From an uncultured Pelagibacteraceae bacterium (GTDB lineage: Bacteria; Pseudomonadota; Alphaproteobacteria; Pelagibacterales; Pelagibacteraceae): a DNA stretch of 64,000 bases. Every line of letters begins with the position of its first letter. The stretch's first letter is position 1. A program made the position numbers and the translations under genes. Location of the stretch: the NCBI GenBank assembly GCA_902569735.1, contig CACFVE010000001.1, forward strand, positions 1 to 64,000. Direction: 5' to 3'. The notes under the pieces were generated by a model. It was not told the origin of the DNA, searched no databases, and worked only from the letters and a program-made list of their open reading frames with translations. This document shows positions 8,749 through 16,257 of this stretch, piece by piece.

Positions 8749-9719
8749 CCAAAAAAAGAATACTAATTTTAGGTGCTACAGGTCAAGATGGATCTTTACT
8801 TTGTAAATATTTAGTCAAAAAAAAGTTTAAAGTATTTGGACTAGCAAGAAAATCTGCTACAGGAAATTTAAAGAATTTAAAAGAAATTATTGATCTGTCT
8901 AATTTTAAAATACTTCACGGCGATCTTCTTGACCTCATTTCTATTGAAAAGATTATAAGAAAAATTAAACCTCATGAAATTTATAATTTTGCAGATCAAG
9001 ACCATGTTAGATGGAGTTTTGAAGTACCTAGCTATTCTTTTGATGTTACTGGTTCTTCAGTGGTGAAATTGTTGGAGATAATTAAAAATCATTCTCCGAA
9101 ATCAAAATTTTTTCAACCTTTGTCATCCAATGTTTTTGGTGGAAACAAAAAAAATAAACAAAGTGAAAACGAAGAATTTACTCCTTTAAGCATTTATGCA
9201 CTTGGAAAAGTGTCTGCTTTTTACGCCTGTGAGATGTATAAAAAGATACATAATTTGAAAGTTTATAGCGCTATTTTTTATAATCATGAATCTGAAGTAA
9301 GACCAGAAGAATATGTAACTAGAAAAATTACAAAAAGTGCTGCTAGAATTTTTCTAGGAAAACAAAAAAAAATTTCCTTAGGAGACATTAAAGCTAAAAT
9401 TGATTGGGGTTATGCTCAAGATTATGTTGAAGCAGCTTATAATATTATGCAACTGAAAAAACCAGATTATTTTATTATTGGATCAGGCAAGGCTTATACA
9501 GTTGAATATTTTCTAAAAAAATCATTTAAGTATGTCGGTTTAAACTATAAAAAATATCTAAAGATTAATCGGAAATTAATAAGACCTATTAAAAATTCTA
9601 CACTCGTTGCTAATACTTCAAAAGCTAGAAAAGTTTTTAAATTTAAAAATAAAACAAATATAAATAAGATTATTTCTATAATGATGGAGAATGATCTTAA
9701 AATAGAGAGCAATAACTAA
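8745..9719 (+). CDS. GDP-mannose 4,6-dehydratase-like SDR with altered catalytic triad
   Basis: A 324-residue extended SDR close in layout to GDP-mannose 4,6-dehydratase: the cofactor loop GATGQDGSLLCKYL (10-23), an NFADQDHVRWSFE segment matching the GMD NLGAQSHV-SFE region, Y-x3-K in SIYALGKVSAFYACEMY, and FYNHESEVRPEEYVTRKIT matching the GMD NHESPRRGETFVTRK signature. The active-site segment reads PLSSNVFGG where GMD has AST-S-E-LYG: Thr becomes Ser and the catalytic Glu becomes Asn. It may therefore be an epimerase, reductase or altered dehydratase acting on a GDP-sugar. It overlaps the methyltransferase by 4 nt. Confidence 0.8.
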   Translation: MTKKRILILGATGQDGSLLCKYLVKKKFKVFGLARKSATGNLKNLKEIIDLSNFKILHGDLLDLISIEKIIRKIKPHEIYNFADQDHVRWSFEVPSYSFDVTGSSVVKLLEIIKNHSPKSKFFQPLSSNVFGGNKKNKQSENEEFTPLSIYALGKVSAFYACEMYKKIHNLKVYSAIFYNHESEVRPEEYVTRKITKSAARIFLGKQKKISLGDIKAKIDWGYAQDYVEAAYNIMQLKKPDYFIIGSGKAYTVEYFLKKSFKYVGLNYKKYLKINRKLIRPIKNSTLVANTSKARKVFKFKNKTNINKIISIMMENDLKIESNN

Positions 9720-9722
9720 GGA

Positions 9723-10154
9723 ATGATTCAAAAAATTTTATATAAAAAAAAACTTTTAGCGATGATAGTTCAAGAAAATAAATTTTATAAACCAGGTGTT
9801 AAATTTATTACTCCTAATAATTTAACATTGCAATTAGGTTTTATGCATCACAAGTCTCAAACTTATATAAAACCTCATACACATAAAAATTATTTAAGAA
9901 AAATAAAAAAGACTACAGAAATTTTATTAATAAAAAAAGGATCACTAAGAGTAGATTTTTATTCGAAGAAAAAGTATTTGTTTAGTAAAGTTGTTAACAA
10001 GGGAAAGATATTAATTCTTCTAGAAGGATCACATGGTTTTAAAATGTTAGAGAATTGCTCTATGTTAGAAATCAAACAAGGACCTTTTAACCTAGCCATG
10101 GATAAAGAAAGATTTGATAAAGTTAATGAAAAATATATCAAAATTAGAAAATAG
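9723..10154 (+). CDS. Small cupin-domain protein in sugar-nucleotide cluster
   Basis: A 143-residue single-domain cupin. A metal-type segment PHTHK occurs near residue 53, followed by TEILLIKKGSLRVDFY and an LEGSHGFKMLE strand; together these look like the two cupin motifs. It starts 3 bp after the GMD-like gene and is probably in the same transcript. An internal Met (MIVQENKF, residue 14) is another possible start. A sugar-nucleotide isomerase or binding protein is plausible from context. It is not convincingly an acireductone dioxygenase although mtnA follows. Confidence 0.7.
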   Translation: MIQKILYKKKLLAMIVQENKFYKPGVKFITPNNLTLQLGFMHHKSQTYIKPHTHKNYLRKIKKTTEILLIKKGSLRVDFYSKKKYLFSKVVNKGKILILLEGSHGFKMLENCSMLEIKQGPFNLAMDKERFDKVNEKYIKIRK

Positions 10155-10198
10155 ATCAGATTCGATAATTAATCACAATTAAATTGTTTTAGGATTAA

Positions 10199-11269
10199 AT
10201 GAAAATAAAAGGCAAAGAGTATAGAACTATATGGTTTGAAAATAATGTTGTTAAAATCATTGATCAAACAAAGCTGCCTCATCAATTTATTATAAAAGAT
10301 TTAAAAACAGTTAAAGACTCTATTAACGCTATAAAGACAATGGAAGTTAGAGGAGCTCCATTAATAGGAGCTACCGCAGCTTATGGATTAGTTTTATCAA
10401 TCCTTGAAAAAAATGATCAATCTTTTTTAAAAAAGTCAGCTGAAGATTTAATAGCGTCTAGACCTACGGCTATTAACTTAAAATGGGCTGTCGATAGATT
10501 GATGAAGAGAATATCAGGCATAAATAGCAATGAAGTTTTTAAGATAGCTTTAAATGAAGCTAAAAAAATTGTAGAGGAAGACGTAACATTTTGCAAAAAC
10601 ATCGGTGAAAATGGTCTTAAAATTATAGAAGAAATATCAAACAAAAAAAAAGATAAGGTAAATATTTTAACTCATTGCAATGCAGGCTGGCTTGCAACAA
10701 TAAATTGGGGAACAGCGACTTCTCCTATTTATCATGCACATCAAAAAGGAATTAAAGTTCATGTATGGGTAGATGAAACGAGACCAAGAAATCAAGGCGC
10801 TAATTTAACTTCCTATGAACTTAACGAAGAAGGAATTTCTAATACTATAATAACTGATAACGCTGGAGGTATTTTAATGCAAAGAGGCCAAGTAGATATG
10901 TGCATTGTTGGAACTGACAGAACTTTATCTAATGGCGATGTTTGTAATAAAATTGGAACTTATTTAAAAGCTTTATCTGCAAAAGATAATAACGTTCCAT
11001 TTTATGTTGCTTTACCAAGTTCAACAATAGATTGGAGCATTAAAGACCACAAACAAATTCCCATTGAAGAGCGAAATTCAGAAGAGTTATCCCATGTTGA
11101 AGGAGTTGATGAAAATAATGAAATTAAAAAGGTAAGAATTTACCCACAAAAAAGTAAGTCACTAAACCTAGCCTTTGATGTAACTCCTGCTAAACTGGTA
11201 ACAGGATTAATTACAGAAAAAGGAATTTGCGAAGCATCAGAAAAAGGATTGAAAGGATTATTTAAATGA
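10199..11269 (+). CDS. mtnA: S-methyl-5-thioribose-1-phosphate isomerase
   Basis: A 356-residue member of the eIF2B-related isomerase family. It shows MEVRGAPLIGATAAYG (48-63, phosphate site), ILTHCNAGWLAT with the catalytic Cys near residue 160, WVDETRPRNQGANLT, and IVGTDRTLSNGDVCNKIGTY with the catalytic Asp near 240. It isomerises 5-methylthioribose-1-phosphate to the ribulose form. It opens an operon of five genes with overlapping or nearly touching ends; the next gene starts inside its stop (ATGA). With mtnP and apt it defines MTA salvage here. Confidence 0.95.
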   Translation: MKIKGKEYRTIWFENNVVKIIDQTKLPHQFIIKDLKTVKDSINAIKTMEVRGAPLIGATAAYGLVLSILEKNDQSFLKKSAEDLIASRPTAINLKWAVDRLMKRISGINSNEVFKIALNEAKKIVEEDVTFCKNIGENGLKIIEEISNKKKDKVNILTHCNAGWLATINWGTATSPIYHAHQKGIKVHVWVDETRPRNQGANLTSYELNEEGISNTIITDNAGGILMQRGQVDMCIVGTDRTLSNGDVCNKIGTYLKALSAKDNNVPFYVALPSSTIDWSIKDHKQIPIEERNSEELSHVEGVDENNEIKKVRIYPQKSKSLNLAFDVTPAKLVTGLITEKGICEASEKGLKGLFK

Positions 11270-12396
11270 AAAAAATACTATTAATTTTATTTGCAGTTTT
11301 ATTTACAACTAGCCTCCTAGCTCATTCATCTCCACAATTTAATTCCAAAGACAATTGTAGAAAGAAATTGTCAATGCTTAAAGGTATCTCAAAATTAAAA
11401 GGTTATGGAGGGGGAGAAATTATTAAATTTAATTCTTACACTGGATTTGACCAAAGAACAGTTTTGATAGACGGTCATTTGAATAATCCTATCGAAATTA
11501 CTGGATATCTTCGATTGCCAGAGGGAACAGGCAAAGTTCCTATAGTAATTTATACTCACAGTAGCGGAGGACCTGGAGATTATGTTTGGGACGATTTTGT
11601 ATATCATGCTGCACAAAATCTTCTGAAAGAGGGCATAGGGGTTATGTATATTGATAATTTTTGTCCAAGAGGCGCTAGAGAAACTTGGAGAGATCAATCA
11701 AGAGTTCCTCTGATAAATGGTGCAATTGATGCACTTATGGCTCTAAAACTTTTACAATCTCATCCAAGATCTAATGGAAAATTTGGAACAACTGGTCATT
11801 CAAGAGGTGGAACTAATTCTTTTTTCTTAGCAGATGTAAAACTAACTTCTAAGTTTCTTGGAGGCACAAAAGGTTTTGATGCAATTCTCCCAGAAGCAGC
11901 AGAATGTAGGATGGCTGGTTTTTTTGCAGAACCAGAATTAACTTCTAATACAACAATGCTTGTAGTGCATGGTGGCGCAGATGATTACACATTAGCTAAG
12001 TTTTGCAAAGAGCATGCAGAGAGAATTAAAGCTCCACCAGGAAAAGTAAAAATTGATATTAAAGAGGGCTGGTACCATGCATGGCATGCAGGTAAAAAAC
12101 CTTGGAGAGAAAAAATGGCAATGACTGTTCATGAGTGTCCTGATTTTTACGTTGATAATGAAGGTCGATTTACTAATCCTACATGGGTAGAGTGGATGGT
12201 AAATAAACATAAAGTTTACCCTTCAGTAGAAGCGTTTTATGAGATGGCTCAAAAGAATCCAAGAAAAGCATGGAAATCTGGTTTTAAAATTATGAAAAAA
12301 GAAAAATGCATTTCTAAAGGAGTTACTATAGGCGGAGATAATGCCGACGTTTATATGCCTCAATTTATAAATTTCTTTAAAAATAATTTATTATAG
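11266..12396 (+). CDS. Secreted dienelactone-hydrolase-like alpha/beta hydrolase
   Basis: A 376-residue protein with an N-terminal signal peptide (MKKILLILFAVLFTTSLLA, cleavage about residue 19-20), so it is probably periplasmic. It has an alpha/beta hydrolase core: an HSSGGPGDY oxyanion region (98-106), the nucleophile elbow GHSRGG (Ser179), an Asp in VHGGADDYTLA (about 239-240) and the catalytic His in WYHAWH (271). It lies between mtnA and the aldolase with coupled junctions (ATGA upstream, TAGTG downstream), yet no MTA pathway step needs a periplasmic hydrolase. The substrate is unknown; a dienelactone-type ester or lactone is a family-level guess. Confidence 0.8.
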   Translation: MKKILLILFAVLFTTSLLAHSSPQFNSKDNCRKKLSMLKGISKLKGYGGGEIIKFNSYTGFDQRTVLIDGHLNNPIEITGYLRLPEGTGKVPIVIYTHSSGGPGDYVWDDFVYHAAQNLLKEGIGVMYIDNFCPRGARETWRDQSRVPLINGAIDALMALKLLQSHPRSNGKFGTTGHSRGGTNSFFLADVKLTSKFLGGTKGFDAILPEAAECRMAGFFAEPELTSNTTMLVVHGGADDYTLAKFCKEHAERIKAPPGKVKIDIKEGWYHAWHAGKKPWREKMAMTVHECPDFYVDNEGRFTNPTWVEWMVNKHKVYPSVEAFYEMAQKNPRKAWKSGFKIMKKEKCISKGVTIGGDNADVYMPQFINFFKNNLL

Positions 12397-13040
12397 TGAG
12401 TAAATTAAGAGCTGAAGTAATAAAATATTCTAAAAAATTAAATATAACTAATTTATCTGCGTTAAGATCAGGAAATATTTCAGTAAGAGCAAAAGAAAAA
12501 GGAGTTGATGGATTCTATATTACTCCATCTGGAAGAAAGTACTCAACCTTAAAACCTAAAAATATAGTTTTTGTTTCTTTAAAAGGAATTTTTGATAAAA
12601 AAAAAGGAAAACCATCCTCAGAATGGAGATTTCATCAAGATATATATGTGAATAAAAAAGATGCTAAAGCTATAGTTCATGCACATTCTACTTGTGCAAC
12701 AGCTATATCAACTCATCAAAAAGATATTCCAGCCTTTCACTATATGGTTGCAGTTGCTGGAGGAGAAGACATAAAATGTACTAAATACGCTACATTTGGG
12801 ACTAAAAACTTATCAAGAAATATTATCAAAGCACTCAAAAATAGATCAGCTTGTCTAATAGCAAATCACGGTCAAGTTGCTTTTGGAAATAATTTAGAGC
12901 AAACTTTTGAGCTTGCTCAAGAGGTCGAAAATATTTGCCATCAATACATTAATGCCCTAAGAATTGGAATACCTAAGATTCTTTCAAAAAAAGAAATGAA
13001 AATAGTTTTAGGTAAATTTAAAAATTATAAAAAAGGATAG
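12396..13040 (+). CDS. Class II aldolase, candidate methylthioribulose-1-phosphate aldolase
   Basis: A 214-residue class II aldolase/adducin protein. The start is a GTG overlapping the previous TAG by one base. The fuculose-phosphate aldolase hallmarks are complete: SSEWRFH with catalytic Glu76, zinc ligands His95 and His97 in HAHST, FHYMVAVAGG (115-123), YATFGT and His158 in ANHGQ. Placed directly after mtnA and before speDE, it most likely cleaves 5-methylthioribulose-1-phosphate to DHAP and methylthioacetaldehyde, as in the known DHAP shunt. An MtnB-type dehydratase is the main alternative but fits the conserved Glu less well. Confidence 0.85.
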   Translation: MSKLRAEVIKYSKKLNITNLSALRSGNISVRAKEKGVDGFYITPSGRKYSTLKPKNIVFVSLKGIFDKKKGKPSSEWRFHQDIYVNKKDAKAIVHAHSTCATAISTHQKDIPAFHYMVAVAGGEDIKCTKYATFGTKNLSRNIIKALKNRSACLIANHGQVAFGNNLEQTFELAQEVENICHQYINALRIGIPKILSKKEMKIVLGKFKNYKKG

Positions 13041-13046
13041 TTTTTA

Positions 13047-14087
13047 ATGATTAAGGTAGGCGAGCATATAACTATAGATTTCTTAGGTGTTAAAAAAGAT
13101 TATTTACCAGAATTTTACGAAAAAGTAATTTATAAAATCGCTAAAGCAGCAAAAGTTGAAATTTTAAATGTTTCTTCTCATAAATTCGAACCTCAAGGCT
13201 TTACACTAGTTGCATTATTAGCAGAAAGTCACTTTAGCTTTCATACATTTCCGGAAAAAGGAGTAATTAGTTTTGATTTCTTTACATGCGGTAAAGTTAA
13301 CCCAAAAGTTGCTCTTAAAATACTTAGAAAAGAAATCGATCATACCAGAGTAGTTACCCATGCATTTGATAGAAGCAGTGTAGGTTTATATGATGATATT
13401 TATAGCACTCCTGGTCAAAAGAAATTTTATGTAGTTAAAGATGTTTTAGAAAAGTTTACTTCTAAAGTAGGTCAATTTGTAGAAATAATGGATTTAGAAG
13501 AATTTGGACATGCTTTATTTATTGATCATGAAATACAAGTCGCTGAAAAAGATGAAAAAATTTATAGTTCAAACTTCTTTAAATCGAGCTACGATCTAAG
13601 CAAAAAAAATAATAATGTAGCAATTATTGGTGGTGGAGACGGAGGAGTTGCACGAGCTTGCCTAGAAAATAATTCTAATTATATAGACTGGTTTGAACTT
13701 GATCCAGAAATAGTTGATGTTTGTTACCGTCATTTACCAAAAGTTTGTTCCAAAGTAAAAAAAAGTAATAAGATAAAAACATTTTGGGGCGATGCATTTA
13801 AAAGCATAAAAGAAATAGAAGACTCTAAATATGACAAAATTTTTGTAGATTTAAATGATGATCAATATTGTATCGATTTAGCTAGAAAAAACATGAAAGG
13901 TCTTAAAAGAATTTTAAAAAAAGGCGGAGTTATTACCGCACAAGTAGGCAGTAAAGATAAAAAACCTAAACAAGTAGATAATTGGTGTAAGGTACTGGAT
14001 AAAAGCTTTGGAAATGTTAGAGTTTCGGGAACGTATATACCTAGTTTTGACTGTAATTGGAATTTTGCTTCATCTATAATGAAGTAA
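13047..14087 (+). CDS. speDE: Fused S-adenosylmethionine decarboxylase / spermidine synthase-like protein (SpeD-SpeE)
   Basis: A 346-residue fusion. Residues 1-120 are a bacterial AdoMet decarboxylase with the self-cleavage site LLAESHFSFHTFPE (Ser61 becomes the pyruvoyl group) and FFTCG (Cys81). Residues from about 125 form an aminopropyltransferase: VAIIGGGDGGVARA (191-204), WFELDPEIVDVC, a WGDAF segment and FVDLNDDQ, in which Asp268 and Asp271 keep the D-x-x-D pair. The gate loop after that pair (PIGPGESLF in E. coli SpeE) is missing and the usual YHE before the Rossmann domain reads YSS. It should make polyamine and release MTA; the acceptor amine may not be putrescine. Confidence 0.9.
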   Translation: MIKVGEHITIDFLGVKKDYLPEFYEKVIYKIAKAAKVEILNVSSHKFEPQGFTLVALLAESHFSFHTFPEKGVISFDFFTCGKVNPKVALKILRKEIDHTRVVTHAFDRSSVGLYDDIYSTPGQKKFYVVKDVLEKFTSKVGQFVEIMDLEEFGHALFIDHEIQVAEKDEKIYSSNFFKSSYDLSKKNNNVAIIGGGDGGVARACLENNSNYIDWFELDPEIVDVCYRHLPKVCSKVKKSNKIKTFWGDAFKSIKEIEDSKYDKIFVDLNDDQYCIDLARKNMKGLKRILKKGGVITAQVGSKDKKPKQVDNWCKVLDKSFGNVRVSGTYIPSFDCNWNFASSIMK

Positions 14088-14884
14088 TGTTTCGGGTTTC
14101 TTGCATTCAGCTTTGCTCAAGTGACAATGTTGAATATAATTTAATAAAAACAAAAAGACTTATTCTCAAAGCTGTTAAACAGAGAACAAATTTCATTTTA
14201 ACTCCCGAAGTTTCATCAAAAATTTCTTTAAACAAAAAAAAACTTTTAAGAACCGCTACATCTATGGATAAAGATTTGTATTTACATGAAATTAGAAGTT
14301 TAGCTAAAAAATATAAAAAGTGGATTTTAATTGGATCATTAATTCTTAAGATAGGTAAAAATAAATTAGTTAATAGATCAATTTTGATTTCACCGAAAGG
14401 AAGAATAAAATGTTACTATGATAAAATTCATATGTACGATGCAAAATTAAGTAAAAATGAAAAATATTTTGAGTCAAAATTATTTAAATCAGGTAATAAA
14501 ATTAAGTTAGCAAAATTACCCTGGGGGAAATTAGGTCTTTCAATTTGTTATGACTTGAGATTTCCAGGGATGTATAAAAAAATGTCAAAACTTGGAGCTA
14601 TGTTTATAAGTGTACCGTCAGCATTTACAGAAACAACAGGTAGAAAACATTGGCACACTCTTTTAAAAGCAAGAGCAATAGAAAATATTTCATACGTATT
14701 TGCACCCGGTCAAGCTGGAAAACATTGCAACGGCAGAAAAACTTATGGACATTCCCTTATCGTATCTCCAGACGGTAAAATTTTGAAAGAATTGGGGAAA
14801 AAGGAAGGGGTTATAACTACTACAGTCAATCCAAAATTAGTGATTAAATTAAGAAAAATTATACCAAGTGTTAGCTTTCATTAG
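14087..14884 (+). CDS. Carbon-nitrogen hydrolase (nitrilase superfamily, Nit1/Nit2-like)
   Basis: The start is the ATG at 14087, which shares one base with the speDE stop (TAATG), giving 265 residues; a longer frame from 14057 overlaps speDE and is unlikely. The nitrilase triad is visible: Glu41 in LTPEVSS, Lys113 in DKIHMYD and Cys154 in SICYDLRFPGMY. The CYDLRFP context resembles deaminated-glutathione amidase or omega-amidase more than N-carbamoylputrescine amidase. As last gene of the mtnA-speDE operon it could repair or recycle an amide linked to methionine or glutathione metabolism. It converges on a DUF6165 gene with interlocked stops (TTAG). Confidence 0.85.
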   Translation: MFRVSCIQLCSSDNVEYNLIKTKRLILKAVKQRTNFILTPEVSSKISLNKKKLLRTATSMDKDLYLHEIRSLAKKYKKWILIGSLILKIGKNKLVNRSILISPKGRIKCYYDKIHMYDAKLSKNEKYFESKLFKSGNKIKLAKLPWGKLGLSICYDLRFPGMYKKMSKLGAMFISVPSAFTETTGRKHWHTLLKARAIENISYVFAPGQAGKHCNGRKTYGHSLIVSPDGKILKELGKKEGVITTTVNPKLVIKLRKIIPSVSFH

Positions 14885-15276
14885 AAATGAGATTTAACTT
14901 CTTTAATATTAGAGTTAAGAATTTGATTTATCTTTAACTTTAATTTAGCTCTTTCATCGTTAAACTTGTAAACATTTCTAGCTAATTCAATAAATTCTTT
15001 TCCGAATTGATTATTTTTTTCTGCTTTTCTTTTTCCATTTTCGATATCCCAAAGTTTTAAATTTATATTTTTTAGTTTTTCCTTTAATTCAATGATATTT
15101 GTTTTGTCTTTAATAAATTGATTCATAGTGCTATTTAAAGAAATTAGTTCTTTATCTACTTCTTTTAGCTTTTCTTTATCATTAATTTTTATTTTTTTAA
15201 TCTCTAAAATGGTTATCTTATCAACTAATTCTCCTGCTGAAATTTCTGCCAATATTTTGTCTAATTTTGTATTCAT
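14881..15276 (-). CDS. DUF6165 family protein, copy 2
   Basis: A 131-residue paralogue of the protein at 7047-7427, sharing the AGELVDKITILEIKKIKI segment (residues 15-32) and the ending LKINQILNSNIKEVK. It is charged and helical, with no signal peptide or membrane helix. It is divergent from a GT9 gene 48 bp away and convergent with the nitrilase, sharing a 4-nt stop overlap. Function unknown. The repeated neighbourhood with GT9-type genes suggests a link to glycan assembly. Confidence 0.75.
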   Translation of the reverse strand: MNTKLDKILAEISAGELVDKITILEIKKIKINDKEKLKEVDKELISLNSTMNQFIKDKTNIIELKEKLKNINLKLWDIENGKRKAEKNNQFGKEFIELARNVYKFNDERAKLKLKINQILNSNIKEVKSHF

Positions 15277-15324
15277 TATATTTTTTTTAGCTATACTACA
15301 TAATAAATATACTCGGGCGAAATA

Positions 15325-16257
15325 ATGTCAAACATATTAATAATTAAACACGGTTCTCTTGGAGATTTAATACAAGCTAATGGTGCTATAAAAGATATTA
15401 AGAATTTTTACTCTAATAGGAAAGTTTTCCTACTAACCTCAAAACCATATTCTTTGTTTATGTCTGAATGTCCGTACATTGATGGAGTAATTATTGATAA
15501 AAGATTACCACGGTGGAACTTATTTTTTTTATACAATCTAAAAAAACTATTATTAAAATATAATTTTAGTAAAGTATTTGATCTACAAAATTCAAGTAGA
15601 ACAAAATTTTATAAAAATTTTATTATTAAAAATGCCGATTGGTGCTCTTCTGAAACCACATTAGAACCTGGACAAAGAAAGAAAGACTTTGATGAAGATC
15701 CGGTTTTGGACCGTATGGAAGTTCAGCTTAAAAAAAGTGGAGTTCCCACTAAGTATGTAAAAAATGTTGACTTAAGTTGGGCCCAAGATGACCTATCAAA
15801 TATCACACAGCAATTTACAAACAGAGACTATATTTTACTTTTTCCCTTTTGTTCAAAAAAGCATCAAAATAAAAAATGGCCTTTTTTTAAAGATTTAATT
15901 TCAAGAATAAGAAGAGATTATAAAAATAAATATTCTGTTTTAATTGCTCCCGGTCCAGATGAAATAAAAGAAGCTAAACAGTTAAATGCGAAAATAATAA
16001 TGAATGGTGAAAAGCCTATTAACATTAAAATGTTAATTTCGTTAGTTAATGATGCAAAATTTATTATCTCTAATGATACAGGACCAGCTCACATTGCTTC
16101 TCATCTAAATAAAAAAGGATTAGCTCTATTTGGGAGCCATACTTCAGCAAAAAAAGTTAGCATTGAAAACTCAAATTTTAAAACTTTAAGTGTAAAAAAC
16201 TTAGCTGATTTAAACGTAGATACAGTTATTGGAGAAATAAAAAAAAGACTAAATTAA
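15325..16257 (+). CDS. Family 9 glycosyltransferase (heptosyltransferase-like)
   Basis: A 310-residue GT-B enzyme. The N-terminal NILIIKHGSLGDLIQANGAI (3-22) is the classic GT9 start, DLQNSSRTKFY follows in the acceptor domain, and the C-terminal donor site reads FIISNDTGPAHIASHLNKKGLALFGSH with the conserved NDTGPAH. Such enzymes transfer ADP-heptose or related sugars to the LPS core. A cytosolic role at the inner membrane is expected. It is divergent from DUF6165 copy 2 and overlaps the convergent GT4 gene by 9 bp. Confidence 0.9.
   Translation: MSNILIIKHGSLGDLIQANGAIKDIKNFYSNRKVFLLTSKPYSLFMSECPYIDGVIIDKRLPRWNLFFLYNLKKLLLKYNFSKVFDLQNSSRTKFYKNFIIKNADWCSSETTLEPGQRKKDFDEDPVLDRMEVQLKKSGVPTKYVKNVDLSWAQDDLSNITQQFTNRDYILLFPFCSKKHQNKKWPFFKDLISRIRRDYKNKYSVLIAPGPDEIKEAKQLNAKIIMNGEKPINIKMLISLVNDAKFIISNDTGPAHIASHLNKKGLALFGSHTSAKKVSIENSNFKTLSVKNLADLNVDTVIGEIKKRLN

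Noticed and set aside
9723-10154. Cupin protein near mtnA considered as acireductone dioxygenase (mtnD)
   Set aside because: The His-x-His-x(4)-Glu pattern and the typical ARD C-terminal His segment are not convincing, and the gene is linked to the sugar-nucleotide genes.
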